From the NCBI GenBank assembly GCA_006227965.1, contig SBFL01000404.1, positions 1 to 10,900 of the forward strand: a DNA stretch of 10,900 bases. The letters run 5' to 3'. The stretch is from Bacteroidota bacterium (GTDB lineage: Bacteria; Bacteroidota; Bacteroidia; Flavobacteriales; Flavobacteriaceae). Below the pieces are notes generated by a model. That model was not told where the DNA came from and searched no databases. It worked only from the letters and a program-made list of their open reading frames with translations. Below are positions 1 to 6,775 of the stretch, in pieces (the stretch's first letter is position 1; every line of letters begins with the position of its first letter). The translations under genes and the position numbers were made by a program.

Positions 1-354
1 TCCGTCATCGGAAGTTTTGCCGACATCAACTCCAAGTTCCCTCTTCAGTGCCTCCAGGACGTCCTCTGCACCATTGACATGGCAGCTGAGGTTCCTGCAC
101 ACCTGGACAAGATGTCTGCCCACGGGTTCGGTGAACAGCATCGTATAGTAGGTGGCGACCTCAAATGTGCGGACATGGGGAACACCTATGAATTCGGCAA
201 TAAAGGTCAAAGCCTCCTCGGAAAGATGGCCCTGGATCGATTGAACATAGTGGAGGAGAGGAAGGATGGCGGAGGCAGGTTCCTCGTAGCGGGCAAGAAT
301 ATCCTCCATCACCTTCAATTCCTGGCCACCGAAAATTTCAGCACCTTTCATCAT
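1..354 (-). CDS. nuoE: NADH-quinone oxidoreductase subunit E, 3' part beyond window
   Basis: This is the N-terminal 118 codons of the 24-kDa complex I subunit; the rest lies off the left edge. The family carries the [2Fe-2S] cluster N1a in the peripheral NADH-oxidising arm, next to NuoF. The start ATG at 354 overlaps the nuoD stop in ATGA form, with a second in-frame ATG directly after it. The helical N-terminal domain is recognisable (about residues 11-70, including FEVATYYTMLF). It is followed by the first half of the thioredoxin-like cluster domain with Cys86-x4-Cys91, the first two of the four expected ligands. The second Cys pair (CLGxC region) would lie outside the window. The alignable stretch LGVDVGKTSDDG at residues 109-118, just before that region, supports the call. 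It is the fifth gene of the nuo operon, so nuoF is expected next. Confidence 0.93.
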   Translation of the reverse strand, partial: MMKGAEIFGGQELKVMEDILARYEEPASAILPLLHYVQSIQGHLSEEALTFIAEFIGVPHVRTFEVATYYTMLFTEPVGRHLVQVCRNLSCHVNGAEDVLEALKRELGVDVGKTSDDG

Positions 355-1523
355 CGATCGATTTCTCCCAGAACGATATCAAGACTGCCGATGATGGCGA
401 CAACGTCGGCCAGCATGTTGCCTTTGGACATGGTCAGAAGAGACTGAAGGTTTACAAAGGATGGCGGTCTGATCCTCAGCCGGTAGGGTTTGGGACCGCC
501 GTCACTGACAATGTAGAAACCGATCTCACCCTTGGGCGCTTCAATAGTGCTGTAGACCTCTCCCTCGGGAGGGGCAAGACCGTCGATCACCAGCTTGAAG
601 TGGTGGATCATGGCCTCTATGGAATCCTCCAGTCGCTCTTTCTCCGGAAAGACATACTTGGGGGATCTCTCGATATAAGGGCCCTCAGGCAGACCGTCGA
701 GAAGCTGCCTGAGCATCCTGGAACTCTGTCTCATCTCCCTGAGCCTGACCATGTAGCGTGCGTAGACATCACCTTCGGGGAGAACCGGTATTTCGAAATC
801 CAGTTCACTGTAAACCTCGTAGGGCTCGTCCCTCCGGATGTCCCAGTCGACGCCCGATGCCCTCAGTGAGGGACCTGACAGTCCAAGACTTATGGCTTCC
901 TCCCGGCTGATGCAGCCAACATTTTTCGTTCTCGTCATCCAGATGCGGTTTTTCGTGAGCAGCCGTTCGTACTCGTTTATCTTGACGTCGAATTTGTCGA
1001 CGAAATCCTTCACGCGGGCCTCGAAACCCTCCGGGATATCGCTGGCCACTCCCCCTGGCCTGAAATAGGTCGGCATCAATCGGGCGCCCGTGGTCATCTC
1101 AATGATGTCGAGGATGTCCTCTCGCTCCCTCATACCGTAAAAGAGCATCGTCATGGCCCCTACATCAGCCGCGTGGGTTCCCAGCCATAGCAGGTGGCTC
1201 ATGATCCTGGTAAGTTCAGCGATGATCGTCCTGATATACTGGGCTCTTTTGGGCGCCTCAAGCCCGAGGAGTTTTTCAACCGCCAGGATGTAGGCCAGAT
1301 TGTTGCTTCCGGAGGCAAGATAGTCCAGTCTGTCGGTGAGAGGAAGCACCTGGAGATATTTCTTGTCCTCAGAAAGTTTTTCGACCCCGCGATGCAGGTA
1401 GCCTATGTCGGGGATGGCGTTGACCACGACCTCCCCGTCAAGCTCCAGGATAACTCTCAGGACCCCGTGCGTTGAGGGATGGTGGGGCCCCATGTTGATG
1501 GTCATTATTTCCTGTTTCGCCAC
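351..1523 (-). CDS. nuoD: NADH-quinone oxidoreductase subunit D (49-kDa)
   Basis: This 390-residue protein is full length for a stand-alone NuoD and is not fused to NuoC as it is in enterobacteria. With NuoB it forms the quinone-binding cavity at the junction of the peripheral and membrane arms of complex I. Visible signatures are MGPHHPSTHGVLR (residues 11-23), DIGYLHRGVEKL (39-50), DRLDYLA (64-70), the AELTRI helix (102-107) and the C-terminal IGSLDIVLGEIDR. His19 and Tyr68 match the quinone headgroup His and Tyr in order and spacing (49 residues apart, as in bovine and Thermus proteins). The start codon is GTG, with GGAGGG placed just upstream inside the 10-base gap after nuoC. The stop overlaps nuoE in ATGA form. 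Nothing essential appears to be missing. Confidence 0.97.
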   Translation of the reverse strand: MAKQEIMTINMGPHHPSTHGVLRVILELDGEVVVNAIPDIGYLHRGVEKLSEDKKYLQVLPLTDRLDYLASGSNNLAYILAVEKLLGLEAPKRAQYIRTIIAELTRIMSHLLWLGTHAADVGAMTMLFYGMREREDILDIIEMTTGARLMPTYFRPGGVASDIPEGFEARVKDFVDKFDVKINEYERLLTKNRIWMTRTKNVGCISREEAISLGLSGPSLRASGVDWDIRRDEPYEVYSELDFEIPVLPEGDVYARYMVRLREMRQSSRMLRQLLDGLPEGPYIERSPKYVFPEKERLEDSIEAMIHHFKLVIDGLAPPEGEVYSTIEAPKGEIGFYIVSDGGPKPYRLRIRPPSFVNLQSLLTMSKGNMLADVVAIIGSLDIVLGEIDR

Positions 1524-1533
1524 CTGGCCCTCC

Positions 1534-2043
1534 TCACCATTTCACCTGTCCGCCAAGGGGAAATTCCTTGCGGAGAGGATGTCCTTCAAAACCATCGGGG
1601 TTAAGGATCCTCCGTTGATCCGGGTGGCCGGCGAATCGGATGCCGAACATGTCGTAAACCTCTCGCTCGAGCCAGTCGGCTGTTTTCCAGACCCCATACG
1701 CCGTGTTGACCTCGAACCCCTCCTCCACCCTTGTTTTGATCCGGAAGCGCATCTTGTTCCCGATGGAGTACAGATGGTAGACGATGTCGAAGGGAGCATC
1801 CTTTCTGTCGGCCCAGTGCACTGCTGTCAGATCTGAAAGGAAGTCGAAGGCCAGATCGGGATCGTCCCTGAGCAGTGTCAGGACATCGACACATCGATCA
1901 GGGGTCACGACAACCGTCACTTCGCCCCTGAAGGATCCGATCTCCACAATGGCATCATCGTGGTCCTTCCGGAGAGCCTTGACGGCGGGGTGCTGTTCCA
2001 GGTCTTCGTTCTGGTAATTCTGGCGATTCCAGCTGGTCGTCAA
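1534..2043 (-). CDS. nuoC: NADH-quinone oxidoreductase subunit C (30-kDa)
   Basis: This 169-residue protein is the NuoC/30-kDa subunit of the complex I connecting arm, which binds NuoD and NuoB and carries no cofactor. The hallmark is the C-terminal block at residues 126-163, containing [17 protein letters not shown], then [19 protein letters not shown]. The N-terminal half (about 15-120) fits the alpha/beta domain of the family. The chosen start is TTG at 2043, overlapping the nuoB stop as TTGA, with a GAGGG-type ribosome site a few bases upstream. No ATG lies near this position in frame. The product is a normal length for a stand-alone NuoC. The stop is 10 bases before nuoD, so translation is probably coupled along the operon. 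Confidence 0.96.
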   Translation of the reverse strand: MTTSWNRQNYQNEDLEQHPAVKALRKDHDDAIVEIGSFRGEVTVVVTPDRCVDVLTLLRDDPDLAFDFLSDLTAVHWADRKDAPFDIVYHLYSIGNKMRFRIKTRVEEGFEVNTAYGVWKTADWLEREVYDMFGIRFAGHPDQRRILNPDGFEGHPLRKEFPLGGQVKW

Positions 2044-2594
2044 CTTTCCACCCTCTTTGTCGGACCCACAAAGCCCGGTTTTATATTCCTGGGTTCGGCT
2101 GAGAAGTTCGGTTCACCGTCGATCTTCATCTGGAGCGTCATGAGGCCGTGAATGAGGGCCTCCGGCCGAGGTGGACATCCAGGGACGTAGACGTCAACAG
2201 GGACAATATGGTTGACACCTGGCACCACGCTATAGGTCTGAAAGACCCCTCCGCAGGTGGCACAGCTGCCCATGGCCAGGACGTAGCGCGGCTCGGACAT
2301 CTGATCATAAAGCTTCTTCAGCACCGGGGCCATCTTGTTGGTCACAGTACCCGCGACGATCATCAGGTCCGCCTGGCGTGGAGAGGCCCTGAATACCTCC
2401 CAGCCGAAACGGGACATATCGTATCGGGAACAGGCCATTGAGAACATCTCGATGGCGCAGCAGGCCAGTCCGAACTGCAGCGGCCATAGTGATGACCTTC
2501 TGCTCCAGTTGATCAATGAACTGACGGATGTAAGGAAAATGTTGGCCTCTTTCGGCCCGGAACCACGGTATACGCGTGTAGGATTCTTGCTCAT
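2040..2594 (-). CDS. nuoB: NADH-quinone oxidoreductase subunit B (PSST, cluster N2)
   Basis: This 184-residue protein holds the terminal [4Fe-4S] cluster N2, which passes electrons to quinone. Four ligands are visible: the adjacent pair Cys45-Cys46 (ACCAIEM), Cys111 (GSCATCGG) and Cys140 (VPGCPPRP). The spacings of 65 and 29 residues match E. coli NuoB. The open frame extends upstream to 2717, but that extension lies inside nuoA and has no family similarity. ATG at 2594 begins MSKNPTRVY and overlaps the nuoA stop in ATGA form, so it is the better start. An extra Cys114 sits near the ligand Cys111; similar non-ligand cysteines would not alter the cluster. Confidence 0.97.
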   Translation of the reverse strand: MSKNPTRVYRGSGPKEANIFLTSVSSLINWSRRSSLWPLQFGLACCAIEMFSMACSRYDMSRFGWEVFRASPRQADLMIVAGTVTNKMAPVLKKLYDQMSEPRYVLAMGSCATCGGVFQTYSVVPGVNHIVPVDVYVPGCPPRPEALIHGLMTLQMKIDGEPNFSAEPRNIKPGFVGPTKRVES

Positions 2595-2965
2595 GACCAG
2601 TCCAGCGCGCCCTTTCTCAGAATATAGATGTATCCGAACAGGAGAACGACAATAAAAAGAAGCATCTCTATAAAACCGAAGATCACCGGATCGAAGCGGC
2701 TGAAGAGAACCGCCCACGGGTAGAGGAATACGACCTCGATATCAAAAAGGATAAACAGCATGGCAACAAGATAGAACCGCACGTCAAAACGCTGCCGCGC
2801 GTCCTTGAAAGGGACCATGCCGCATTCGTAGGTGGATACTTTCTCAGGGTTAGGGTTCTTTCGCCCCAGAAAAGAAGAGACAATGACCATCCCGCCCCCG
2901 ATAGCTGTCGCGAGGGCCAGGAAGATCAGGATGGGAAGATAGCCGATAATAGCGTTTTCCTGCAA
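2591..2965 (-). CDS. nuoA: NADH-quinone oxidoreductase subunit A (ND3-like)
   Basis: This is a 124-residue membrane subunit of complex I, the ND3 homologue at the quinone-site end of the membrane arm. Three transmembrane segments are visible at about residues 7-31, 63-86 and 94-116. The long loop between helices 1 and 2 contains the conserved YECG (Cys48), equivalent to the switch loop of ND3. Helix 2 contains [13 protein letters not shown] with the conserved Asp75 and Glu77, and helix 3 carries Glu100. The start is TTG at 2965, supported by GGAGG eight bases upstream on the minus strand; no better ATG is available. It is the first gene of the operon and faces a 491-base divergent control region. 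Confidence 0.96.
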   Translation of the reverse strand: MQENAIIGYLPILIFLALATAIGGGMVIVSSFLGRKNPNPEKVSTYECGMVPFKDARQRFDVRFYLVAMLFILFDIEVVFLYPWAVLFSRFDPVIFGFIEMLLFIVVLLFGYIYILRKGALDWS

Positions 2966-3266
2966 AGCGCAGCCTCCAAACTTGAAAACCTCGCAAAAGT
3001 CGCCCAGACCTTCCTCGCGAGGTGGGGAAAGGTTGTCCCCCGATTATTCTGTCATTTGAAGATTGATCTCCGTGGTTATCCGCCCGATTGGGCACTCGCC
3101 ACCCCTAATCCCTGGCAAGACCTGAAAAACCCCGGATTCCCTGATGGGCCCTGCTCAGAACCCACCAAATCCCAGGGTGGTGAAGAGCATTAACTTCCAC
3201 CCACCGGAAAGAACAGGTGAGGGGCTATTATTCAAACTGTTAATGGTCTGACAAGGATTCGCCACT

Positions 3267-3314
3267 GATTGTATACAAAAAACAAGGAACAAAGTCCACA
3301 CAAAAAATACAATC
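3267..3314. repeat. Inverted repeat GATTGTAT...ATACAATC flanking the nuo promoter
   Basis: GATTGTAT at 3267-3274 and its exact reverse complement ATACAATC at 3307-3314 are separated by 32 bases. One arm overlaps the candidate minus-strand -10 hexamer and the other lies just upstream of the -35. Placement suggests a two-site operator or a looped repressor site, but no factor can be assigned. Confidence 0.4.
3270..3298 (-). promoter_or_regulatory. Candidate sigma-70 promoter for the nuo operon
   Basis: On the minus strand TGGACT (3298-3293) is followed after 17 bases by TATACA (3275-3270); each hexamer matches the consensus at four of six positions. The region is AT-rich and lies between the arms of an inverted repeat. 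Transcription would begin near 3263 and give a leader of roughly 300 bases before nuoA. The match is moderate, and no other site on that strand was clearly better. Confidence 0.4.
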
Positions 3315-3377
3315 TTTCACAAAAACCCCATTGTCATTCCCCCGGTGTTTGATCAAGACCCTTTTAACCCTTTTTTC

Positions 3378-3406
3378 TTGACATGGCAACTAGGCTATGA
3401 TAGATG
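3378..3406 (+). promoter_or_regulatory. Candidate hemL promoter
   Basis: A perfect -35 hexamer TTGACA lies at 3378-3383. The best -10 match, TATGAT at 3396-3401 (five of six), is only 12 bases away, so the two cannot act together. Either TTGACA works with a poor -10 such as TAGATG at 3401-3406 (17-base spacer), or TATGAT works with a weak -35 at 3373-3378. Both place the start of transcription about 45-50 bases before hemL. Confidence 0.35.
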
Positions 3407-3456
3407 GAAAGCCTTTAATTTTAAAGGATAATTTTACGTGAAAGGGAGCCGAAACA

Positions 3457-4737
3457 ATGACCAGGTCCAAAGAATTGTTCACTGATGCCCAGTCCATCAT
3501 TCCAGGTGGGGTCAACAGCCCCGTGAGAGCGTTCAAATCAGTGGGGGGTGATCCTCCATTCATAAAAAGAGCTGCAGGTTCTTCCATCGAGGATGTGGAC
3601 GGCAACACCTATGTCGATTATGTCGGTTCCTGGGGGCCTATGATCGTAGGCCATGCCAATGAGGAGGTTCTGGATGCGATCATCGAGGCTGCCAGAGGAG
3701 GGACGAGCTTCGGTGCTCCCACAGAACGGGAGACAGAATTGGCAAAGATGGTCATCGCGGCGGTCCCTTCTATCGAGAAGGTCCGCATGGTCAATTCTGG
3801 AACTGAAGCAACAATGAGTGCGATCAGGGTTGCGCGGGGCGTCACGGGGCGGGACAGGATCATTAAATTCAACGGCTGCTATCATGGCCATGCTGACGGC
3901 CTGCTCGTCCGTGCCGGTTCAGGGGCTCTTACCCTTGGTGTACCGGACAGCCCGGGCGTTCCCGCTGATTATGCGCGCAATACTCTTATCGCCGAGTACA
4001 ACGACACCGAATCGGTACAGAGACTCTTCGAGGAAAACCGTGGCGAGATCGCTGCGGTGATCGTGGAACCGGTTCCGGGTAATATGGGGGTTATGGTCCC
4101 TGCAGAAGGTTTCCTGCAGGACCTGCGGAAGATCACCGAGAAAGAAGGGGCCCTGCTGATATTCGATGAGGTGATGAGCGGGTTCAGGGTGGCCCTGGGC
4201 GGGGCCCAGGAGCTGTTCGGTATAACTCCGGACCTGACCACCCTTGGCAAGGTTATCGGGGGAGGACTTCCTGTGGGTGCCTACGGGGGGAGGACCGAGT
4301 ATATGTCCCAGGTTGCCCCCGAAGGACCCATTTACCAGGCCGGCACTCTCTCGGGAAATCCTCTGGCCATGGCGGCAGGAATAGCGACACTCAGCATTCT
4401 TGAGCGACCCGGGACTTACGACACCCTTGAAACAACATCTGCTCAACTGGCAGAGGGTTTGGCCAAAATAAACGGGAAGCTGGGTGCGGACCTTGCTTTT
4501 AACCGGGTGGGTTCCATGTTCACCACCTTTTTTACCCCGGGTCCCGTTAAGGATTTCGAAGGCGCCAAATCCTCAGATACCACCAGGTTCGGGGAATACT
4601 TCATGGCTATGCTCGAGGAAGGGGTTTATCTGGCACCATCCCAGTTCGAGGCGGCTTTCGTATCCCTGGCCCACGCTGATCGGGACGTGGAGAGGACACT
4701 CCGGGCCCACGAAAAAGCCCTGGGGAAGGTCCTTTAA
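3457..4737 (+). CDS. hemL: Glutamate-1-semialdehyde 2,1-aminomutase
   Basis: This 426-residue enzyme is a class-III PLP aminotransferase fold that converts glutamate-1-semialdehyde to 5-aminolevulinate, the last step of the C5 route to tetrapyrroles, in the cytosol. The PLP lysine is Lys265 in [17 protein letters not shown], at the same residue number as in E. coli HemL. Other signatures are [11 protein letters not shown] (16-26), [12 protein letters not shown] (113-124), [10 protein letters not shown] (141-150) and [12 protein letters not shown] (233-244) with the PLP-pyridine Asp237. The start ATG has GGGAG eight bases upstream. Length and motifs are complete, so it should be active. It stands alone between the divergent nuo operon and the atp operon. 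The many heme proteins downstream make a local supply of heme precursor plausible, though adjacency is not proof of co-regulation. Confidence 0.98.
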   Translation: MTRSKELFTDAQSIIPGGVNSPVRAFKSVGGDPPFIKRAAGSSIEDVDGNTYVDYVGSWGPMIVGHANEEVLDAIIEAARGGTSFGAPTERETELAKMVIAAVPSIEKVRMVNSGTEATMSAIRVARGVTGRDRIIKFNGCYHGHADGLLVRAGSGALTLGVPDSPGVPADYARNTLIAEYNDTESVQRLFEENRGEIAAVIVEPVPGNMGVMVPAEGFLQDLRKITEKEGALLIFDEVMSGFRVALGGAQELFGITPDLTTLGKVIGGGLPVGAYGGRTEYMSQVAPEGPIYQAGTLSGNPLAMAAGIATLSILERPGTYDTLETTSAQLAEGLAKINGKLGADLAFNRVGSMFTTFFTPGPVKDFEGAKSSDTTRFGEYFMAMLEEGVYLAPSQFEAAFVSLAHADRDVERTLRAHEKALGKVL

Positions 4738-4924
4738 AGATCAAGCCCTGCTTGACATTCTGAAAGTCACTTTGTAAGGTTGTTGCCGTTTTCTTTGAAG
4801 CCCATTTGGAATTGTTCGTTCAGATCCACATTCGTGTTGACTTTCTGTACGAAATCTTTTCCTCTTTTTGCTGAAACAGACCTGACCATCAACTTAAATC
4901 CGGGGTTGGGCAAGGGCTTCTGAT
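4738..4924 (+). other. hemL-atpZ spacer with small hairpin and repeated motif
   Basis: This 187-base gap has no coding frame and no clear terminator. A short hairpin TCAAG-ccctg-CTTGA lies at 4741-4755 and is not followed by a T run, so read-through from hemL into the atp genes is possible. The segment 4742-4760 recurs almost exactly at 8999-9019. A TTGACT hexamer at 4837-4842 could be a -35, but no good -10 follows at the right distance. The atpZ ribosome site is AAGGG at 4912-4916. Confidence 0.5.
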
Positions 4925-5155
4925 ATGGGAAAGCCGAAGCTATTCTACGATCTTTTAAAATACAGCAGTCTTGGGCTGGAGATGGGTGCCGCTGTCGTCA
5001 TCGGCCTCCTGATGGGAATCTATCTTGACAAGAGATTCGAAACCTATCCCTGGTTGACCTTGCTCTTTATGTGCTTCGGTTTTGTGGCTGCAACAAAAGC
5101 CCTGATCAAAGCCCTTAAAAAGGGGATCTTCCTGGAGGAAGAGGGGGAAGAATGA
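4925..5155 (+). CDS. atpZ: AtpZ-like F0 accessory membrane protein
   Basis: This small 76-residue protein of the AtpZ type (the ATP synthase gene-1 family) precedes atpI in many bacterial F0 operons. Two transmembrane helices are visible, at about residues 15-34 and 43-63, joined by a short loop (LDKRFETYPW). The tail is charged (KALKKGIFLEEEGEE). In other bacteria AtpZ and AtpI form a membrane complex linked to ATP synthase assembly and divalent-cation handling; that role is known for the family, not shown here. The start ATG has AAGGG eight bases upstream. The stop overlaps the next start in ATGA form. Confidence 0.85.
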   Translation: MGKPKLFYDLLKYSSLGLEMGAAVVIGLLMGIYLDKRFETYPWLTLLFMCFGFVAATKALIKALKKGIFLEEEGEE

Positions 5156-5550
5156 TCCCCGGCAGCGAAACCGGTAGACTCGGGCGTCTCAAACTGTGGA
5201 TTGCCGGCTTGACCCTGGTGCCGGCCCTGATAATCCTTGCCGCGGGAAATAATCACTTCGCCCTGGGGTATTTTACAGGCGGCATGTTGATCCTGCTGAA
5301 TTTACTCGGTACCGAACGCTCGGTAAAAGTCTTCATGGGAGGAGAGGGATTGGGGAGAATCCTGGCCATTCTTTTCTACACAGGAAAGCTGGCCCTTGCT
5401 GCTGCCGTTGTTGGGATTATCCTGATCAAAAAGCTGGCTTCCCCGGTAGCCCTTATGCTTGGATTGTCAACACTTCTGGCAGCGTTAATATTTGACTTTT
5501 TTATATTTCCAATAGATAAAGTGGACCAAAGGAGCGTTAATGGCAGCTGA
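5152..5550 (+). CDS. atpI: ATP synthase protein I (AtpI-like)
   Basis: This is a 132-residue hydrophobic protein with four probable transmembrane helices at about 13-31, 36-52, 70-92 and 97-118, matching the AtpI/ATP-synthase-I family in size, topology and position directly before atpB. The sequence of this family is poorly conserved, so context carries much of the call. AtpI is thought to assist assembly of the c-ring and is not part of the finished motor. Translation is coupled on both sides: ATG at 5152 overlaps the atpZ stop, and the end of this gene overlaps the atpB start by 11 bases and contains its ribosome site (AAAGGAG at 5527-5533). Confidence 0.8.
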   Translation: MIPGSETGRLGRLKLWIAGLTLVPALIILAAGNNHFALGYFTGGMLILLNLLGTERSVKVFMGGEGLGRILAILFYTGKLALAAAVVGIILIKKLASPVALMLGLSTLLAALIFDFFIFPIDKVDQRSVNGS

Positions 5551-6256
5551 AACTTTCATCATTCTGGACCATACACCACTTCACAGTGCCCTTGAAAAGA
5601 TCGAAGGAATCGACCCTGCCCCCATCATTCATGCGGGACTGGTGTCCCTCCTGCTCGTCGGACTGGCCATTACGGTAAGCCGATCCTACAAAAGCAATCC
5701 GAGGATCCATCAAGAGGAAAAAACGTTCACCATAACCAATTTCATGGAGATGATAGTCGGCGGCCTGCTGAACTTCATGCAGCAGACCATGGGAGATCAT
5801 GCCAAGACATTTCTTCCTCTCATAGGTACTACGGGCATCTTTATCCTGATCTCCAATCTCCTTGGTACCATCCCGGGGTTTGACCCACCCACAAGCAACC
5901 TGAACACCACACTGGCCTGTGCTATAGTCATTGTGGTCGCTACCCACTACGTCGGTGTTCGCACCCATGGGGTCAAATACATCAAACATTTTATGGGTCC
6001 CGTGCTGTGGCTGGCGCCTTTGATGTTTGTTATCGAAGTAATAGGTCATCTGGCGCGCATATTAAGTCTTTCCTTCCGTCTGTTCGGCAACATGTTCGGA
6101 GACCATATGGTGCTTGGGATCTTTATGGGACTGGTACCGCTTCTCATACCGGTCGCTTTCATGGGATTGGGGGTCTTTGTGTCCGTGGTTCAGGCTTTCG
6201 TGTTTACACTGCTCTCAATACTCTATATCAGTGGAGCTCTAGAAGAAGCTCATTAA
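5540..6256 (+). CDS. atpB: F0F1 ATP synthase subunit a
   Basis: This 238-residue membrane stator subunit forms the ion half-channels against the c-ring. The key motif HLARILSLSFRLFGNMFGDH at residues 170-189 contains Arg180, the counterpart of the essential E. coli Arg210. The preceding APLMFVIEVIGH and the C-terminal QAFVFTLLSILYISGALEEAH are also typical, as is ISNLLGTIPGFDPPTSNLNTT (104-124). Five to six transmembrane helices are visible. ATG at 5540 is supported by AAAGGAG six bases upstream, inside the end of atpI. Subunit b genes do not follow; the next gene is the c subunit after a 63-base gap. Confidence 0.97.
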   Translation: MAAETFIILDHTPLHSALEKIEGIDPAPIIHAGLVSLLLVGLAITVSRSYKSNPRIHQEEKTFTITNFMEMIVGGLLNFMQQTMGDHAKTFLPLIGTTGIFILISNLLGTIPGFDPPTSNLNTTLACAIVIVVATHYVGVRTHGVKYIKHFMGPVLWLAPLMFVIEVIGHLARILSLSFRLFGNMFGDHMVLGIFMGLVPLLIPVAFMGLGVFVSVVQAFVFTLLSILYISGALEEAH

Positions 6257-6319
6257 TCAAGAAATGCAAGGCAATATAAAAAGATCTTATTAGACTCTTT
6301 AGAAAGGAGGTTTACATCA

Positions 6320-6652
6320 ATGAAAAAAAAGGCCGCTATCATACTTCTTGCAGCGTTCTTCCTGCTGACTCTGGCCCCGTTTGTTCTCGCCGCTGAAGAG
6401 GCTGCTGCTGAAGCCCTTCCCGGGAATACGGGAGCCTTTATCGCTCTCGGCGCAGGGCTGTGCCTTGGTATCGCCGCTTTAGGTGGATCCATTGGCCAGG
6501 GGATCGCCATCAAGGGTGCCCTTGATGGAATCGCGAGAAACCCCGGTGCTTCAGGGAAGATCATGACCCCTATGATTATCGGGCTTGCCATGATCGAGTC
6601 ACTTGTCATCTATTCTCTGGTTGTTGCGCTGCTTCTGGTATTTAAAATATAA
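6320..6652 (+). CDS. atpE: F0F1 ATP synthase subunit c with N-terminal signal-like extension
   Basis: This is the rotor-ring proteolipid of the ATP synthase. The mature part (about residues 34-110) forms the helical hairpin: helix 1 with GGSIGQGIA, the polar loop ARNPG (72-76), and helix 2 with the ion-carrying Glu93 in GLAMIESLVIYSLV. A hydrophobic leader at 1-24 ends in VLA-AEE and resembles a cleavable signal peptide, as in other deltaproteobacterial c subunits; this makes the precursor 110 residues instead of the common 70-90. Gln60, Glu93, Ser94 and Tyr98 occupy the positions of the Ilyobacter sodium-site residues, but Thr67 is replaced by Leu95. A very strong ribosome site AAGGAGG at 6304-6310 fits the need for many copies. 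A terminator follows at once. Confidence 0.97.
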   Translation: MKKKAAIILLAAFFLLTLAPFVLAAEEAAAEALPGNTGAFIALGAGLCLGIAALGGSIGQGIAIKGALDGIARNPGASGKIMTPMIIGLAMIESLVIYSLVVALLLVFKI

Positions 6653-6659
6653 CCATCAG

Positions 6660-6689
6660 CGGGGAGTGCTGGTACACCTCCCCGTTTTT
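6660..6689 (+). terminator. Rho-independent terminator after atpE
   Basis: CGGGGAG at 6660-6666 pairs perfectly with CTCCCCG at 6678-6684 (7 base pairs, 11-base loop) and is followed directly by TTTTT at 6685-6689. It lies seven bases after the atpE stop, so the F0 operon ends here and the following cytochrome genes need their own promoter or read-through. Confidence 0.9.
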
Positions 6690-6731
6690 CGCAGTCTTTA
6701 TGTGAAAATGATTACTTTATCAAGCTCGAGG

Positions 6732-6755
6732 GGCCTGGTGGAGTGGATCCAGGCC
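6732..6755 (+). repeat. Perfect 7-bp inverted repeat in the leader of the 11-heme cytochrome gene
   Basis: GGCCTGG (6732-6738) and CCAGGCC (6749-6755) can pair around a 10-base loop. The hairpin ends about 20 bases before the preferred start codon and just before the AAAGGGG ribosome site. No T run follows. It could be a leader structure that protects the message or affects ribosome access, or a protein-binding palindrome. Confidence 0.45.
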
Positions 6756-6775
6756 AAGCATTGGAAAGGGGAACA

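Larger units (their letters stand above)
2966..3456. other. Divergent nuoA/hemL control region
   Basis: This 491-base gap between two divergent genes has no convincing coding frame. It holds, from left to right on the plus strand: the nuoA ribosome site (GGAGG on the minus strand, about 2974-2978); a 10-base perfect palindrome CCTCGCGAGG at 3013-3022; GGGGA/TCCCC arms at 3024-3028 and 3036-3040; a run of alternately complementary CCACC and GGTGG elements at 3161-3219; a candidate nuo promoter (minus strand, 3270-3298) framed by an inverted repeat; and an AT-rich hemL promoter side. The composition shifts from GC-rich leader to AT-rich around 3225-3440, as expected for a promoter zone. Confidence 0.7.

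Noticed and set aside
2595..2717. N-terminal extension of NuoB by 41 residues
   Set aside because: The extension lies inside nuoA, has no NuoB similarity, and the ATGA overlap at 2594 gives the expected family start.
2850..3095. An 81-codon minus-strand frame overlapping the start of nuoA
   Set aside because: It is out of frame with nuoA, lacks a domain, and its sequence is arginine- and glycine-rich, as expected of noncoding GC-rich DNA.
3384..3398. Sigma-54 promoter before hemL (TGGCA at 3384)
   Set aside because: The GG and GC elements are seven bases apart instead of ten.
3919..4446. A 175-codon open frame antisense to hemL
   Set aside because: It is fully inside a well-conserved enzyme gene and has no domain or start signal.
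4741..4755. Terminator after hemL
   Set aside because: The TCAAG/CTTGA stem has only five pairs and no T run behind it.
5537..6049. A 170-codon open frame antisense to atpB
   Set aside because: It lies opposite a conserved ATP synthase subunit and shows no family features.
6701..6716. TGTGA-N6-TTACT as a Crp/Fnr or Rex operator before the 11-heme gene
   Set aside because: Only one half fits; the other half matches three of five positions, which is near chance in AT-rich DNA.
6743..6775. GTG start of the 11-heme cytochrome
   Set aside because: It would put 11 polar residues before the signal peptide and runs through the leader hairpin; ATG at 6776 has a proper ribosome site.
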